Assembly: GCA_009712635.1 (NCBI GenBank) | Contig: WASS01000020.1 | Location: 1,311,208-1,375,207, forward strand | Source of the DNA: Hungatella sp. | GTDB lineage: Bacteria; Bacillota; Clostridia; Lachnospirales; Lachnospiraceae | DNA: 64,000 nucleotides | Direction of reading: 5' to 3' | In this document: piece by piece, positions 53,865 to 62,667 of the stretch | Position numbering within the stretch: the first letter of the stretch is position 1 | How the letters are laid out: each line of letters begins with the position of its first letter | Made by a program: the position numbers and the translations under genes | The notes under the pieces: generated by a model | Database searches by the model: none | What the model was told of the DNA's origin: nothing | The model's input: the letters and a program-made list of their open reading frames with translations, nothing else

Positions 53865-54277
53865 AATATTCTCTCCTTTAAATATATTATTTTATAAGCG
53901 CTTATACCTATAAATAATGTTTTTTATTGTAAAGTGTAAACAAAAGAATATTATAATCTGTTCAACCGTTCCAGAATAACGTTCCAGGTATTTAAAGGTG
54001 ACGGTTTCAGTGAGGCTACCGCCTTATGGTAAGCAATATTATAGGGAATTATGAACCAACGGTAAAAAGATATCGTCAACGATTTCCATAACTCTTTCGT
54101 TAGAAATTGGCTCATGGGTTGTGAGAACTTCATACCGTTCTCCATACCACCGATGTACAGAAACGTTGGTTCTAATCTGATTAACAGAGGCAGGCAATGC
54201 ACCATTCAAATATCATTCTTTTGGGTAAATCATTGTCCCAAGCTGTCTTGGTAACAACAACAGGCTATAGCTTCCAG
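53865..54277. other. Intergenic region with possible decayed gene
   Basis: On the minus strand around 54030-54200 the frame reading ASVNQIRTNVSVHRWYGERY and HEPISNERVMEIVDD looks protein-like but has stop codons at both sides. A competing 84-codon frame overlaps it. Neither can be supported as a gene. Confidence 0.35.
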
Positions 54278-55105
54278 TCATTGTTTTGGTTTATAGCTTG
54301 CTTCCTTAAATAAGGATGCTAGTACTGCTACTCTAGCATAAGATAAATCTCCAACAGCCCCATATGCAGCAGTGGTTAATGATATATTCGAATAGCCTTC
54401 ATATTCAACATTTTTTTCAATCTTCACTTTACTTTTCCAATCTTCATAAAATATTGCTTTGTTAGAATCATCAAAACTAATAACCTTAAATGTAAAATGT
54501 ACACGCATATAATTAGGCCCATCCAAAAATACGATTGAAGGTTCTGCCTTTACAGTACCAACAATTTTAACTTTATTCTCTTTTGCTTCTTTAATATAAT
54601 TAGCTACATCCTCATTCAGTGCAGCTGATTTATTCATCACAGAAGTCAATTTGTTTCCCCACTGTTCATCTAGTGTTGTATAGTCTACATTTACGATCTG
54701 ATAAACGAATTGCTCTACATATTCAGCCCATTTATCAATGTCTTCCTTTTTATAGCCGTCTAATTCTAAAAACTGAACTGGCGTTAGGTTTGAATTATAG
54801 CTTTTGTATTCGTGCTTCAAATCATATAACTCATTAGGCGCATCGGCTAATATATAAGGGAAATCCTTATAGTTTTCAGGCAAATCAGTTGTTCTAATTG
54901 CTCTGCCCCATGGGTCTTTTGGTGCATTTTTCACTTGTTCTGCTGTTGATAATGCTTTATCGTCAATAGGGAGTTTTTCTCCTTGGCTTCCAACCGCCAT
55001 TTTAGCCATTTCTTGACGTGTGATTTCTGCCAATGCCATCTGTGTTCCTGAACTGCTTAGAAGTAAAGAAACTATCATGATGGCTGATATACTACGTTTT
55101 TTCAT
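54278..55105 (-). CDS. Secreted hypothetical protein
   Basis: A 275-residue protein from the ATG at 55105 (AGGGGTG upstream). Signal peptide MKKRSISAIMIVSLLLSSSG with cleavage near ALA-E. The mature part is polar and helical at first (residues 30-160), then beta-rich (about 170-275). Not recognised. It is the only clearly secreted protein in this section besides the TPM protein. Confidence 0.75.
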   Translation of the reverse strand: MKKRSISAIMIVSLLLSSSGTQMALAEITRQEMAKMAVGSQGEKLPIDDKALSTAEQVKNAPKDPWGRAIRTTDLPENYKDFPYILADAPNELYDLKHEYKSYNSNLTPVQFLELDGYKKEDIDKWAEYVEQFVYQIVNVDYTTLDEQWGNKLTSVMNKSAALNEDVANYIKEAKENKVKIVGTVKAEPSIVFLDGPNYMRVHFTFKVISFDDSNKAIFYEDWKSKVKIEKNVEYEGYSNISLTTAAYGAVGDLSYARVAVLASLFKEASYKPKQ

Positions 55106-55253
55106 TTTATACACCCCTGTTTTATTCTCTTTTTATACTGATGAATCATATATAGCAAAATATTATATCTTCTGTAATTTCAATCTTTAGATCTTTATTT
55201 AAAAAATAATGTATTATTAGTTTATTTAGTTCTCCTTCTTGCTGATTTTCTTC

Positions 55254-55394
55254 CTAATAAACTACTATGTGTTTTGTAATATAAGGTGGATAGTCTTTAC
55301 TATCATCTACTGAGTGTACGCTATCACAAATATCATATAAACCCCTTGTTATTGTTGTTTTCCCCGTTCCATTTTTCCATACTATTGCTGTTAT
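55254..55394 (-). pseudogene. Fragment of a P-loop ATPase gene
   Basis: A minus-strand frame without start reads ITAIVWKNGTGKTTITRGLY then DICDSVHSVDD and stops. NGTGKTT is a Walker A motif. The frame begins exactly where the serine hydrolase gene ends, so two broken gene ends seem to be joined here. Confidence 0.5.
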
Positions 55395-56227
55395 GTCAAT
55401 GCCATCTCAATTATTTCCATATTCTCAGGATGAGGTCTGTCCATATCCGATAATATACTAAAAACAGTCTTTTTCTCAGGGATAATGACTAATTTTTGTC
55501 CTCCAAAACCACATGCGCAAAAATATGGGATGCTTGAATAACTTCCCAACCACCAACCCAAGCCATAAGGAGTATTTTCAGGAAAACCTCCACTAGAATA
55601 TTCCAACACACTAAGTTTATAATATTCTTCAGAAAACAAACGTTTTCCTTCTATTACACCTTTATTTAACAATAACTTTCCGAATTCATCTAATAACTTG
55701 ATAGAAACCTTCATTCCTTGAATATCATCTCTAACCCATTCGAAATCTCTATTTTTAAAGTATGATAATATCTTTATTCTAAACAATTGCGTTACCTCAA
55801 TTCCATATACCGCTTCTAATAAATAGACTATTATCTGTGGGTCAGGCTTATATTGAAAAGAAACACCTGGTTCGCTTTCAAATATCAATTCCATTACTTC
55901 GTTCATATTTGCTGGAATAGGATCTTGTTTGGCTGGCCATACAATTCCAGTGGTGTTAGACAATACATGTTTGATTTTTAATTTATACCAGTTAATATCT
56001 GCTATTTCGTTATGCTCAATATAATCAATGACGCGATCCTCTATACTTCCAATTTCCCCTTCATATATAGCAATACCAACTAGCACAGACAAAAAAGATT
56101 TGAATATGCAGCCAACTGGAAATAACTGCACCTCACTTTCGTTTTCCCGTGTAAATTCAAATGCTATCTGTCCATCCTTTATCATATGCACAGCCCTTAG
56201 ATTTGTATAGCGACTTAAAGTAAACAT
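55391..56227 (-). CDS. Serine-hydrolase (beta-lactamase class C-like) family protein, nucleophile Ser replaced by Cys
   Basis: A 278-residue protein from the ATG at 56227 (GAGGGAT upstream). The fold is that of the beta-lactamase/transpeptidase group. The SxxK motif reads CIFK (in PVGCIFKSFLSVL, about 38-50), the usual YxN reads YKPD (about 127), and the third motif reads ACGFGGQ (about 242). With all three altered, it is probably not a normal serine hydrolase. The C-terminus may be truncated at the joint with the ATPase fragment. Confidence 0.75.
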   Translation of the reverse strand: MFTLSRYTNLRAVHMIKDGQIAFEFTRENESEVQLFPVGCIFKSFLSVLVGIAIYEGEIGSIEDRVIDYIEHNEIADINWYKLKIKHVLSNTTGIVWPAKQDPIPANMNEVMELIFESEPGVSFQYKPDPQIIVYLLEAVYGIEVTQLFRIKILSYFKNRDFEWVRDDIQGMKVSIKLLDEFGKLLLNKGVIEGKRLFSEEYYKLSVLEYSSGGFPENTPYGLGWWLGSYSSIPYFCACGFGGQKLVIIPEKKTVFSILSDMDRPHPENMEIIEMALT

Positions 56228-56262
56228 ATTATCCCTCACACAAAATCAAATTTTTATTCCAT

Positions 56263-56826
56263 CTACAGCTTTTCTAATATAACCCATATATTCTCTTCCT
56301 GTGGGATTATTATATCTATATCCACTTCCGGGTGAGCCTTCACATATTCGGTAAGCATATCTATCAAATTTTCCTTTGACTTCATATAATCATCCACAAT
56401 GACATCAACAGAGACTCCAAGACGTTTCAGTAGTAGCGCAGATACCGTCCCCGTCCTGTCCTTCCCTGCTGTGCAAAAAAACATTACATTTGATGGAGCA
56501 TTAAGTATAGTATCCAGAATAATGTCCATCTGTTCATCCACCATACTACGGTAGACTTCATGAAGATGCGCTCTGGATTTTGGCGTATCTCCACCACCCG
56601 TTACTGGGAGATGATGATAGGTAAATCCTGCTAATTTCCGTAATGAGCATGGATTACGTTCTAGTTCCTGCGCAGAGCGTAGATCCACAAGCGTGGTTAT
56701 ATCATTATCCAATAACCATTGAATCTCTTCTTCTGTTATATGCACTGGTACGTCACTTCTTATGTATCGCATGCCACCAATTGGCAATGCACGTGTGTTT
56801 AATGTTGATTTTAACAATGATTTCAT
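56263..56826 (-). CDS. Protein tyrosine/serine phosphatase (CX5R type)
   Basis: A 187-residue enzyme. P-loop FCTAGKDRTGTV (about 117-128) with Cys and Arg, and an upstream VDLRSAQELERNP (about 47-59) typical of the Y_phosphatase3 family. Such enzymes remove phosphate from tyrosine or phospholipids. It lies 35 bp downstream of nothing on its strand except an AT-rich gap, so it is probably the first gene of a pair with the serine-hydrolase gene. Confidence 0.85.
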   Translation of the reverse strand: MKSLLKSTLNTRALPIGGMRYIRSDVPVHITEEEIQWLLDNDITTLVDLRSAQELERNPCSLRKLAGFTYHHLPVTGGGDTPKSRAHLHEVYRSMVDEQMDIILDTILNAPSNVMFFCTAGKDRTGTVSALLLKRLGVSVDVIVDDYMKSKENLIDMLTEYVKAHPEVDIDIIIPQEENIWVILEKL

Positions 56827-57296
56827 CTAGTCTTTTCTCCTTGCCACTCAAATATATAAGTTCAAATTTGTCTTTCTCATAACTTATTAAATATAATGGG
56901 AAGCTACAACACCTTGCAAACTGGAAGTTGTAGAGTTCTTTACATAGATAAAATATCAAAATTTATGCTATCGCTGAGCGAACAAACTAAAATTTCTTAT
57001 TCAGCACGAAATACGATTGACTAAGAATCCGAAGTTTTATTTTATCACCTAGATAAATAACTTCAATGCTTTATTTCATTTTATGACGAATTGTAAAATT
57101 ATTCAATTAAATAATCCCAATTCATTATTCTATTATCAGATTCTTCTCCAAAATGTAAATTGGATATTTATTACCATAAATATCTTTATCCACATATGGC
57201 TTTCTAAACATAATGGGAAGCCCAGTTTAACTTCTCAGTTTACTTATTTTGTGGTCAAAATAATGATATTTAACTTATACATTACCCAGATTAATT
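56827..57296. other. Intergenic region with repeat copy 1
   Basis: No gene. A 7-bp hairpin CTACAAC/GTTGTAG lies near 56903-56930. The main content is the first copy of the 149-bp repeat. Confidence 0.5.
57048..57196. repeat. 149-bp repeat, copy 1 (downstream of APH)
   Basis: About nine in ten bases match 58502-58650 in direct orientation, including a run TTATTCTATTATCAGATTCT and TTATTTCATTTTATGAC. The two copies bracket the APH gene. Confidence 0.75.
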
Positions 57297-58229
57297 TCAA
57301 CCCCTATATTTTTTTAGTAGTGGTATGAATGTCTCATTGCACCATTCTGGCAATCTATTGCAAAACCAATCTTCGTCAATCCACGATTCGTAATGTAACA
57401 CTATGCCCAATAGAATTTGTAATGCAAAATAGATATCAATTTCATCAGTATTAACCTTGCAACCAGTTGTTTCTTCATAGGCTTTTACTATACTAATTCT
57501 ATAATCTGCATCATCTACAAAGCAATAAATGCTACCAAAATCCAGCATAGCAGTACTATATCCGAATAAAGAAAAATCGATCGGTATTAGCCCATCATTA
57601 GTAATTAAAATATTTGATAATGATAAGTCCGAGTGCACAAGAATACATTCAGCTTTTGACTGCTTTAATTTATCACCAATTAACTCCAAAGAATCGTTCA
57701 TGATTGCAAAATATTTATTATCAAGTCGTTCATTCTTAAGCAAATTAAAAAGAATCTCTTGTAACCTTTGACATAAATTCTTATCATATATAAAATAGTA
57801 ATCGGCGTTGTAGCCTTTTGCAGCCATATGAACCTTTCCCAGCATCTCACCCAATTTATACCCAAGTGCTTCGGACAATTCACTTTTGTCTAGAATTCTG
57901 CCCGGAAGCCATGTAAGCATTGTTACAACAGTGCCGTCCCTTAACACTGTAACAAGTTCATTATCATTATTCTTAATTGGTGATTGCACATACAAGCCAC
58001 TAGATTTTAGATGTTCTAAAAATTTGAGCTCATTTTCACGATTTTTAATAAAATCGATATCTTTATAAAACGGTAATGTGGTAAATCCGGTTTTTGATTT
58101 ATGTATTCTTAACAGAAACTTATCGTCAATGCAGTAAATCATATTTTCATTATGGCGGATTAACTCAGCTTTTGCACCTGTTAAACCATATCGATGCAAA
58201 GCATCTCCTAATATATCTAGCTCACACAT
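57297..58229 (-). CDS. Aminoglycoside phosphotransferase (APH/choline kinase-like) family protein
   Basis: A 310-residue kinase. Brenner motif VHSDLSLSNILI (about 199-210) has the catalytic Asp, and IPIDFSLFGYS (about 216-226) the metal-binding Asp. The N-lobe contains a DDKFLLRIHKS strand with a candidate ATP-binding Lys. It could modify a drug, a sugar or a small molecule; the classic resistance specificity cannot be deduced. Flanked by direct repeats, so it may move as a unit. Confidence 0.8.
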   Translation of the reverse strand: MCELDILGDALHRYGLTGAKAELIRHNENMIYCIDDKFLLRIHKSKTGFTTLPFYKDIDFIKNRENELKFLEHLKSSGLYVQSPIKNNDNELVTVLRDGTVVTMLTWLPGRILDKSELSEALGYKLGEMLGKVHMAAKGYNADYYFIYDKNLCQRLQEILFNLLKNERLDNKYFAIMNDSLELIGDKLKQSKAECILVHSDLSLSNILITNDGLIPIDFSLFGYSTAMLDFGSIYCFVDDADYRISIVKAYEETTGCKVNTDEIDIYFALQILLGIVLHYESWIDEDWFCNRLPEWCNETFIPLLKKYRG

Positions 58230-58501
58230 ATTATACCTCTGCTAATATTTAATTTTTTATTTACAATCATTAGCATAAAACCTACTCAGTTTCCCATTAT
58301 TGCTATAACATACTCTATTTTCTTTTCCTTTACCCAAAAGCCCCGTTTACATATTATTTAAAGTTCTAGATAATTACTTACTACATTAGAAATATTATAT
58401 AAATATAACAACCTTATATGTCGTTCCAGCCCCCGTAGTTATTGCATAATCTTCGACACTGAGTTTTCAAAAATATCACCCTCTTCAAATATTTCTAACG
58501 A

Positions 58502-58650
58502 CCTAAATAAATAACTTCAATACTTTATTTCATTTTATGACAAATTGTAAAATTATTCAATTAAATAATCGTAATTCATTATTCTATTATCAGATTCTTC
58601 TCCATAATTTAAATCAGGATATTTATTACCCTAAATATCTTTATCCTCAT
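58502..58650. repeat. 149-bp repeat, copy 2 (upstream of APH)
   Basis: Direct copy of 57048-57196. Its left neighbour (58425-58500) also resembles 63812-63905, so the full repeat is longer on this side. Confidence 0.75.
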
Positions 58651-58748
58651 TGTCTGGTAATACAGACATTTGCAAATTATAATGTCAAATTGTCACCTTT
58701 ACATATCTTCAATAATACACAATCAGCCATTAAAACGGCAAATTAAAT

Positions 58749-58782
58749 AAGGCACATTCTCACCACTGAAAATATGCCTTTT
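58749..58782 (+). terminator. Small hairpin with T run
   Basis: AAGGCA pairs with TGCCTT, followed by TTAAT. Weak. Confidence 0.35.
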
Positions 58783-58977
58783 AATATCTATCTCTGATTT
58801 ACCAAGTGTCCCATATCCTATAAGTGAAAATAATAGCCACAAACAGTCATGTCTGTAGCTTATATTTTAAGCGAAAGTGGACCTCTTAAATGCCATTCAA
58901 GTGTTCTCCTTGCCTATGAATATGCCATCTTTTTCCCTATTTTTAAAAGCACTTTGGAAAGATTTTGCCTTTAACTA

Positions 58978-59193
58978 CCCTATGTCATCCGCGGAAGAGC
59001 CAAAAAAACGGGGCTAAAAATCGCATTTTTTAACCCCATTTTTTGCTCATTTTTTAGTCAATAGCCACAACATGTTGTGGTCTAACCCCTGTTTTTCTTA
59101 TCCAAACCACAATACGTCATCATTATCACCGCTTCAACATGTGTTGATGCTGTAATACAGATTACTGAAAGGCGCACTTTGTCCTTGGCGTAG
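58978..59193 (-). repeat. Element C: 216-bp structured repeat ending in CCTTGGCG
   Basis: Begins CCCTATGTCATC and ends CCTTGGCGTAG. Contains a GGGG...CCCC hairpin (about 59017-59038), the perfect palindrome CCACAACATGTTGTGG (59065-59080), GTCATCATTATCAC at offset 138 and a CAACA-TG-TGTTG hairpin. Element E matches at the same offsets. A 58-codon minus-strand frame (59082-59258) crosses it, reading ...STHVEAVIMMTYCG..., and E keeps STHVETVIMMTRC. Confidence 0.75.
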
Positions 59194-59291
59194 ACATTAA
59201 ATTGACTAATAGCATTAGGAACATCACCTGCTAGTAACATCACACTGCCCATATTCATTAATACCTACAGGAGCCTCCGTCAATCTGCTTC

Positions 59292-59813
59292 TTACTCTTC
59301 ATAATTCTCTGCATTTAATCTTAACCTATAGAACTGTTGAAGCCATTCACTTTGCTCTTCCATCGTTTCTTTCAGCTTTCTGAGGCTTCTTTTTCCAACT
59401 CGTCTATCTAACACAGCAAACATTTTTTCTAATGGATTTTCAGATTGAATGCTGTCCTGAATACTTTGATTACGGTAATTCTCCAATGACTTACAGAATT
59501 CATTATCCGTATATTCCTGTCTTGCTTGCATTGAAACAGAATCCATGAGTGCCCAAAACTCATCCCAGTATTCGCCTATACCAAAGTGATTTGAATTCTT
59601 TTTATATCCTTTTTCAATAAAATAAGTGTTCACTGTTTCCCAAGAGAACTGCTTCACCAGTTTGTTATCAATGTAAACTTCGAAAATATGACACCCATCC
59701 ATGCCAACATAAGTTGTACAGTTATACCGAACCCGTCCGTGCAAACTGTCTGCAAGCATTTCCTGCTCAAGGTATTTTCGCATTCCACTCCAAGATCCTA
59801 ATATTTTTCCCAT
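59292..59813 (-). CDS. SF0329-family-like hypothetical protein
   Basis: A 173-residue cytosolic protein starting MGKILGSWSGMRKYLEQEM with GAGGGGAG upstream. It has a small beta region (GRVRYNCTTYVGMDGCHIF, about 26-44) and a charged helical C-terminus ending in QQFYRLRLNAE. This pattern fits the SF0329 family, function unknown. A broken piece of this gene lies at 48380-48430, so related copies existed in the genome. Confidence 0.65.
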   Translation of the reverse strand: MGKILGSWSGMRKYLEQEMLADSLHGRVRYNCTTYVGMDGCHIFEVYIDNKLVKQFSWETVNTYFIEKGYKKNSNHFGIGEYWDEFWALMDSVSMQARQEYTDNEFCKSLENYRNQSIQDSIQSENPLEKMFAVLDRRVGKRSLRKLKETMEEQSEWLQQFYRLRLNAENYEE

Positions 59814-59935
59814 TCAACTCCCCCTATAAATCCAAATCTAGCGGCTTAAACTTTTCCAGCAGATATACCATTTTAAAAGTTATTTCTCCACGCCTGTCAT
59901 AATTCCAATGAATAGTAAGTTCTTATTCTATTTCA

Positions 59936-60946
59936 TTATTCCTTTTCATGCCACATTTTAATTACCTTTTCAACTTCAGCAATTAACTGTTCTTTATCCG
60001 GAATATAATAAGTATATTTTGATGCGAAAATATTACTTGATAGGCCACCTAATGCATATTCAGCAGTCAGAGCATCTTTATCTGTACAAAGAATAATGCC
60101 TATCGGTTTATTATCATTTTCATCATTTACTTCATTCTCATTATAATTTAAGTACATATTCAACTGACCTGCTGCTTCTGGCATAAGTTTGGTTGTTTTT
60201 AATTCTATGATAACATATGACTTCAAAGGCTTATTATAAAAAACCATATCTGCATAATAATGGGTATTATTTATTGTTATTCTCTGCTGTGATCCTACAA
60301 ACATAAAACCTTTCAATTTGCTCCACGAGTGCTTTTTCTAAATCACTTTCCAATACTGGTTTATCTTCAGGTATCCCAAGAAACTCAAATACATATGGAT
60401 CCTTAATAATATCTTTAGGTTCTGTAATTTCAATACCCTTTGTTGCTAACCTCAATACTTCCTGTCTATTTACCTCACCTTTTGATAGCAACAGTCGTTC
60501 ATATAACGAGGTATTAATTTGCCGTTTTAATTCTCGTACAGACCAATTTGAATTAACTGCTTCTCTTTCATAAAAACCACGTTTATCTTTTTCTGCAATA
60601 CTTAATAGTTCGCAATAATGAGACCAACTCAATTTGCCAGACAGCGTCTGGCATTTTTCATAATTCATATAAAATGATCTCATATTCTGCAAATTGGACC
60701 GGGAAAATCCTTTCCAAATTCAGCAGTCAATGTCTTAGAAAGTTGTTTTAGTGTTTGCTCCCCATACTCAGCTCGAATACTATCATTTTGCTCGTAACGA
60801 ATTATAATTTCCCCTATCTTCCAATAGGAAATTATTAATTCGTTATTAACTTCTCTTGCAATATTTCTCCTTGCTGTATCAAGAATACTTCTTATTTCAC
60901 CTACCAGCGGTTTAATAATTTTATTATCCATACTTTCAACTCCTTT
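59936..60946 (-). pseudogene. DUF1016/YhcG-type PDDEXK nuclease gene with two frame lesions
   Basis: Three frames together give a full YhcG-like protein. The N-terminal helical domain begins MDNKIIKPLVGEIRSILDTA. The middle has NMRSFYMNYEKC and NWSVRELKRQI. The C-terminal nuclease domain contains YADMVFYN and VIIELKTTK. The first break, near 60700, is a one-base loss in a T run after EFGKDF. The second, near 60320, is a short deletion that removes the expected FLLELGKG stretch and shifts frame. Three products could be made but a normal enzyme cannot. Confidence 0.85.
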
Positions 60947-60958
60947 CTTAAAATGATT

Positions 60959-61196
60959 CAACAATTTTCCGCTTTATTTTCATGCTGTTTCAATGGCTTG
61001 ACTGGTCCATGAATATTGCTATTTTCGACAAATTTCGACACAAGTCTCACAATGCCTTGAAGCGACAATAATGATGTCGTCAGAACCTGGTGGTTCCTTG
61101 GCGGAAGGCTCTTTTTCTTAAAGATCAATCAAAAACCTTTCATTTTTAAATTTCCACATCCGCACTTTCATATTGAAAGCATCATTATATACAGTT
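60959..61196. other. Gap upstream of the DUF1016 pseudogene
   Basis: Contains element D. A 53-codon minus-strand frame beginning with TTG (about 61120-60959) reads SLQGIVRLVSKFVENSN and may be only the shadow of the repeat. Confidence 0.4.
61028..61103. repeat. Element D (TTTCGACACAA...CCTTGGCG)
   Basis: Starts ACAAATTTCGACACAAGTCTC and ends CCTTGGCGGA. Shares its first 26 bases with element B. A GACAATAATGATGTCG stretch inside forms an imperfect hairpin (GACA...TGTC). Confidence 0.6.
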
Positions 61197-61730
61197 TTAT
61201 ATAACAGACGATATTCCCGAAGTAAATAGCATATCTATCAAGTTATATAATTCATCTGGGGGCAAATCTTTTTGCCTGCGTTGCCAGAGACGAAGCAGTG
61301 AAAATGCAGTTGAGACTTGAAACTCTAATAAATATGGTGTTACTGAATTATCTTTAGGGAAACAATATTTCTGTGCATCAGAAAAAAATTCACCTTTCAA
61401 CTTTTCACTAAAGCGGATATTACCATAATCACCTAATAAAGCATTTAGGCATGCTCCTTTTTCCTCGAAAAGTAGGAGTATATCCCGTGTATCAGCTTGC
61501 TCTTTGTTTTTCATCTTCTCCCGGATATAATCCAATATATCGTTTTCCACGAAGCTAAGCAAATCGTAAACATCGGTAAAATACTGATAAAAGGTACTTC
61601 GGTTATATCCAGACTTGTTTGTAATTTCCTGTACTGTGATTTTCTCAATCGGTTTTTGGCAATAAAGTTCACAAAAAACGCCGATAAGTGATTGTCTGGT
61701 TTTTTTCGTTATTTCAGGCTGTTTTTTCAT
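61197..61730 (-). CDS. TetR/AcrR family transcriptional regulator
   Basis: A 177-residue regulator from the ATG at 61730 (AAGGGG upstream), beginning MKKQPEITKKTRQSLI. HTH ITVQEITNKSGYNRSTFYQYF at about residues 28-48. Divergent from the flavodoxin gene, with a perfect 7-2-7 inverted repeat overlapping that gene's -10 box. Confidence 0.9.
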   Translation of the reverse strand: MKKQPEITKKTRQSLIGVFCELYCQKPIEKITVQEITNKSGYNRSTFYQYFTDVYDLLSFVENDILDYIREKMKNKEQADTRDILLLFEEKGACLNALLGDYGNIRFSEKLKGEFFSDAQKYCFPKDNSVTPYLLEFQVSTAFSLLRLWQRRQKDLPPDELYNLIDMLFTSGISSVI

Positions 61731-61760
61731 TTCTTGCCCCTTTCGCAAGTAATGATGAAT

Positions 61761-61789
61761 TTGAAACAAAGTCGTATAATTCATTATAC
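61761..61789 (+). promoter_or_regulatory. Flavodoxin promoter with TetR operator
   Basis: TTGAAA (61761-61766), 17-bp spacer, TTATAC (61784-61789). The inverted repeat GTATAAT-TC-ATTATAC (61774-61789) covers the spacer end and the -10 box, so binding there would block polymerase. Confidence 0.7.
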
Positions 61790-61828
61790 AACACGTTGTC
61801 TTATAGTCAAGATGTGAGGAGAATAAAA

Positions 61829-62254
61829 ATGAAAATAGCTGTCAGGTATCAGTCCATAGGAGGCAATACAAAATCAGTAGCGGAAGCTATCGCGGGTAAA
61901 GTAGGTGTTAAAGCAGAGCCGATTACTGTACCGCTTAATGAGCCGGTTGACTTTTTATTTATCGGTGGCGGCGTATATGCGCATGGTTTAGACGATTCCC
62001 TAAAAAGTTTTTTGGAAAATTTAGATGCGACAACAGTCAAAGTCGTGGCTGCTTTTTCGACTGCCGGAGCTATGGATGGAGCAATAAAAATAGCTTCTAT
62101 CGTTAAGGAGAAAGGGATACCTGTGCATGGCGAAACCCTGCCTATGAAACTCGGTGTGCGCAATCATGGTTATTTTGTCCATAAAGGTTTTATCGAATTG
62201 ACCGACAAACAGCTTGCCGCTGTTAATGATTTCGTAAAAAAGGTGATTGGATAA
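61829..62254 (+). CDS. Flavodoxin family protein
   Basis: A 141-residue protein from the ATG at 61829 (GAGGAG upstream); the longer frame is not needed. FMN phosphate loop MKIAVRYQSIGGNTKSVAEAI (in part, about 2-20), IGGGVYAHGLDDSLKSFL (about 51-68) and AFSTAG (about 81-86). The loop reads SIGGNTK in place of the usual S/T-x-T-G-N-T, still able to bind FMN. Likely an inducible redox carrier or quinone/nitro reductase partner under TetR control. Confidence 0.85.
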   Translation: MKIAVRYQSIGGNTKSVAEAIAGKVGVKAEPITVPLNEPVDFLFIGGGVYAHGLDDSLKSFLENLDATTVKVVAAFSTAGAMDGAIKIASIVKEKGIPVHGETLPMKLGVRNHGYFVHKGFIELTDKQLAAVNDFVKKVIG

Positions 62255-62288
62255 CGGTTTTGCATAGCTACAAGAAGTTCATATCGCC

Positions 62289-62327
62289 ATAGGGTCACGG
62301 TAAATCAACCGTGACCCTATTTTTTTG
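62289..62327 (+). terminator. Terminator of the flavodoxin gene
   Basis: ATAGGGTCACGGT (62289-62301) pairs perfectly with ACCGTGACCCTAT (62308-62320), followed by seven T. Confidence 0.9.
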
Positions 62328-62667
62328 CAAAAAATCCATAAAACAGCTTGACAATATTCATCTGAAACAGAACCTTTGTGACTGAAAGCAATATAATTTC
62401 CACAAATCACGAAGCGTTACAGAAAGTAACTCTACGCTTTATCTATGGAACAAATATTCCAGGTATACAGAGTGCTGCTGCCTCCTAGAATGGGCGTAAA
62501 GCCTAAGAGTTCTCATAAAGCACACTGTCCTATTTGAGTTTTTGCCATGATTATATCATTCCTCCTTAACTGTAATAATTTATAAATTTCAACTACAAAT
62601 CAGCATATATTTTCTTATTGATTTATAGCTACAAAATTCAGTTTTCCAGCTATCATCACCGAAATCA

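Larger units (their letters stand above)
58230..59291. other. 1-kb repeat-rich intergenic region
   Basis: No protein gene. Holds repeat copy 2 (58502-58650), a small hairpin (58749-58782) and structured element C (58978-59193). Base 58230-58420 shows nothing I can support. Confidence 0.6.

Noticed and set aside
53951-54205. An 84-codon minus-strand frame
   Set aside because: No RBS, and a different frame over the same bases reads more like protein but is interrupted. Treated as decayed DNA.
57083-58746. Two similar plus-strand ORFs (81 and 69 codons) starting MTNCKIIQLNN
   Set aside because: They lie entirely within the 149-bp repeats, have no Shine-Dalgarno, and diverge out of register after about 35 codons. 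The DNA repeat is the real feature.
58978-59193. Element C as the guide RNA (omega RNA) end of an IS200/IS605-type element
   Set aside because: In that case the sequence after the shared end should be unrelated target DNA, but copies A, B and C stay similar for about 15-20 bases beyond CCTTGGCGTAG, and there is no TnpB/TnpA gene in the window.
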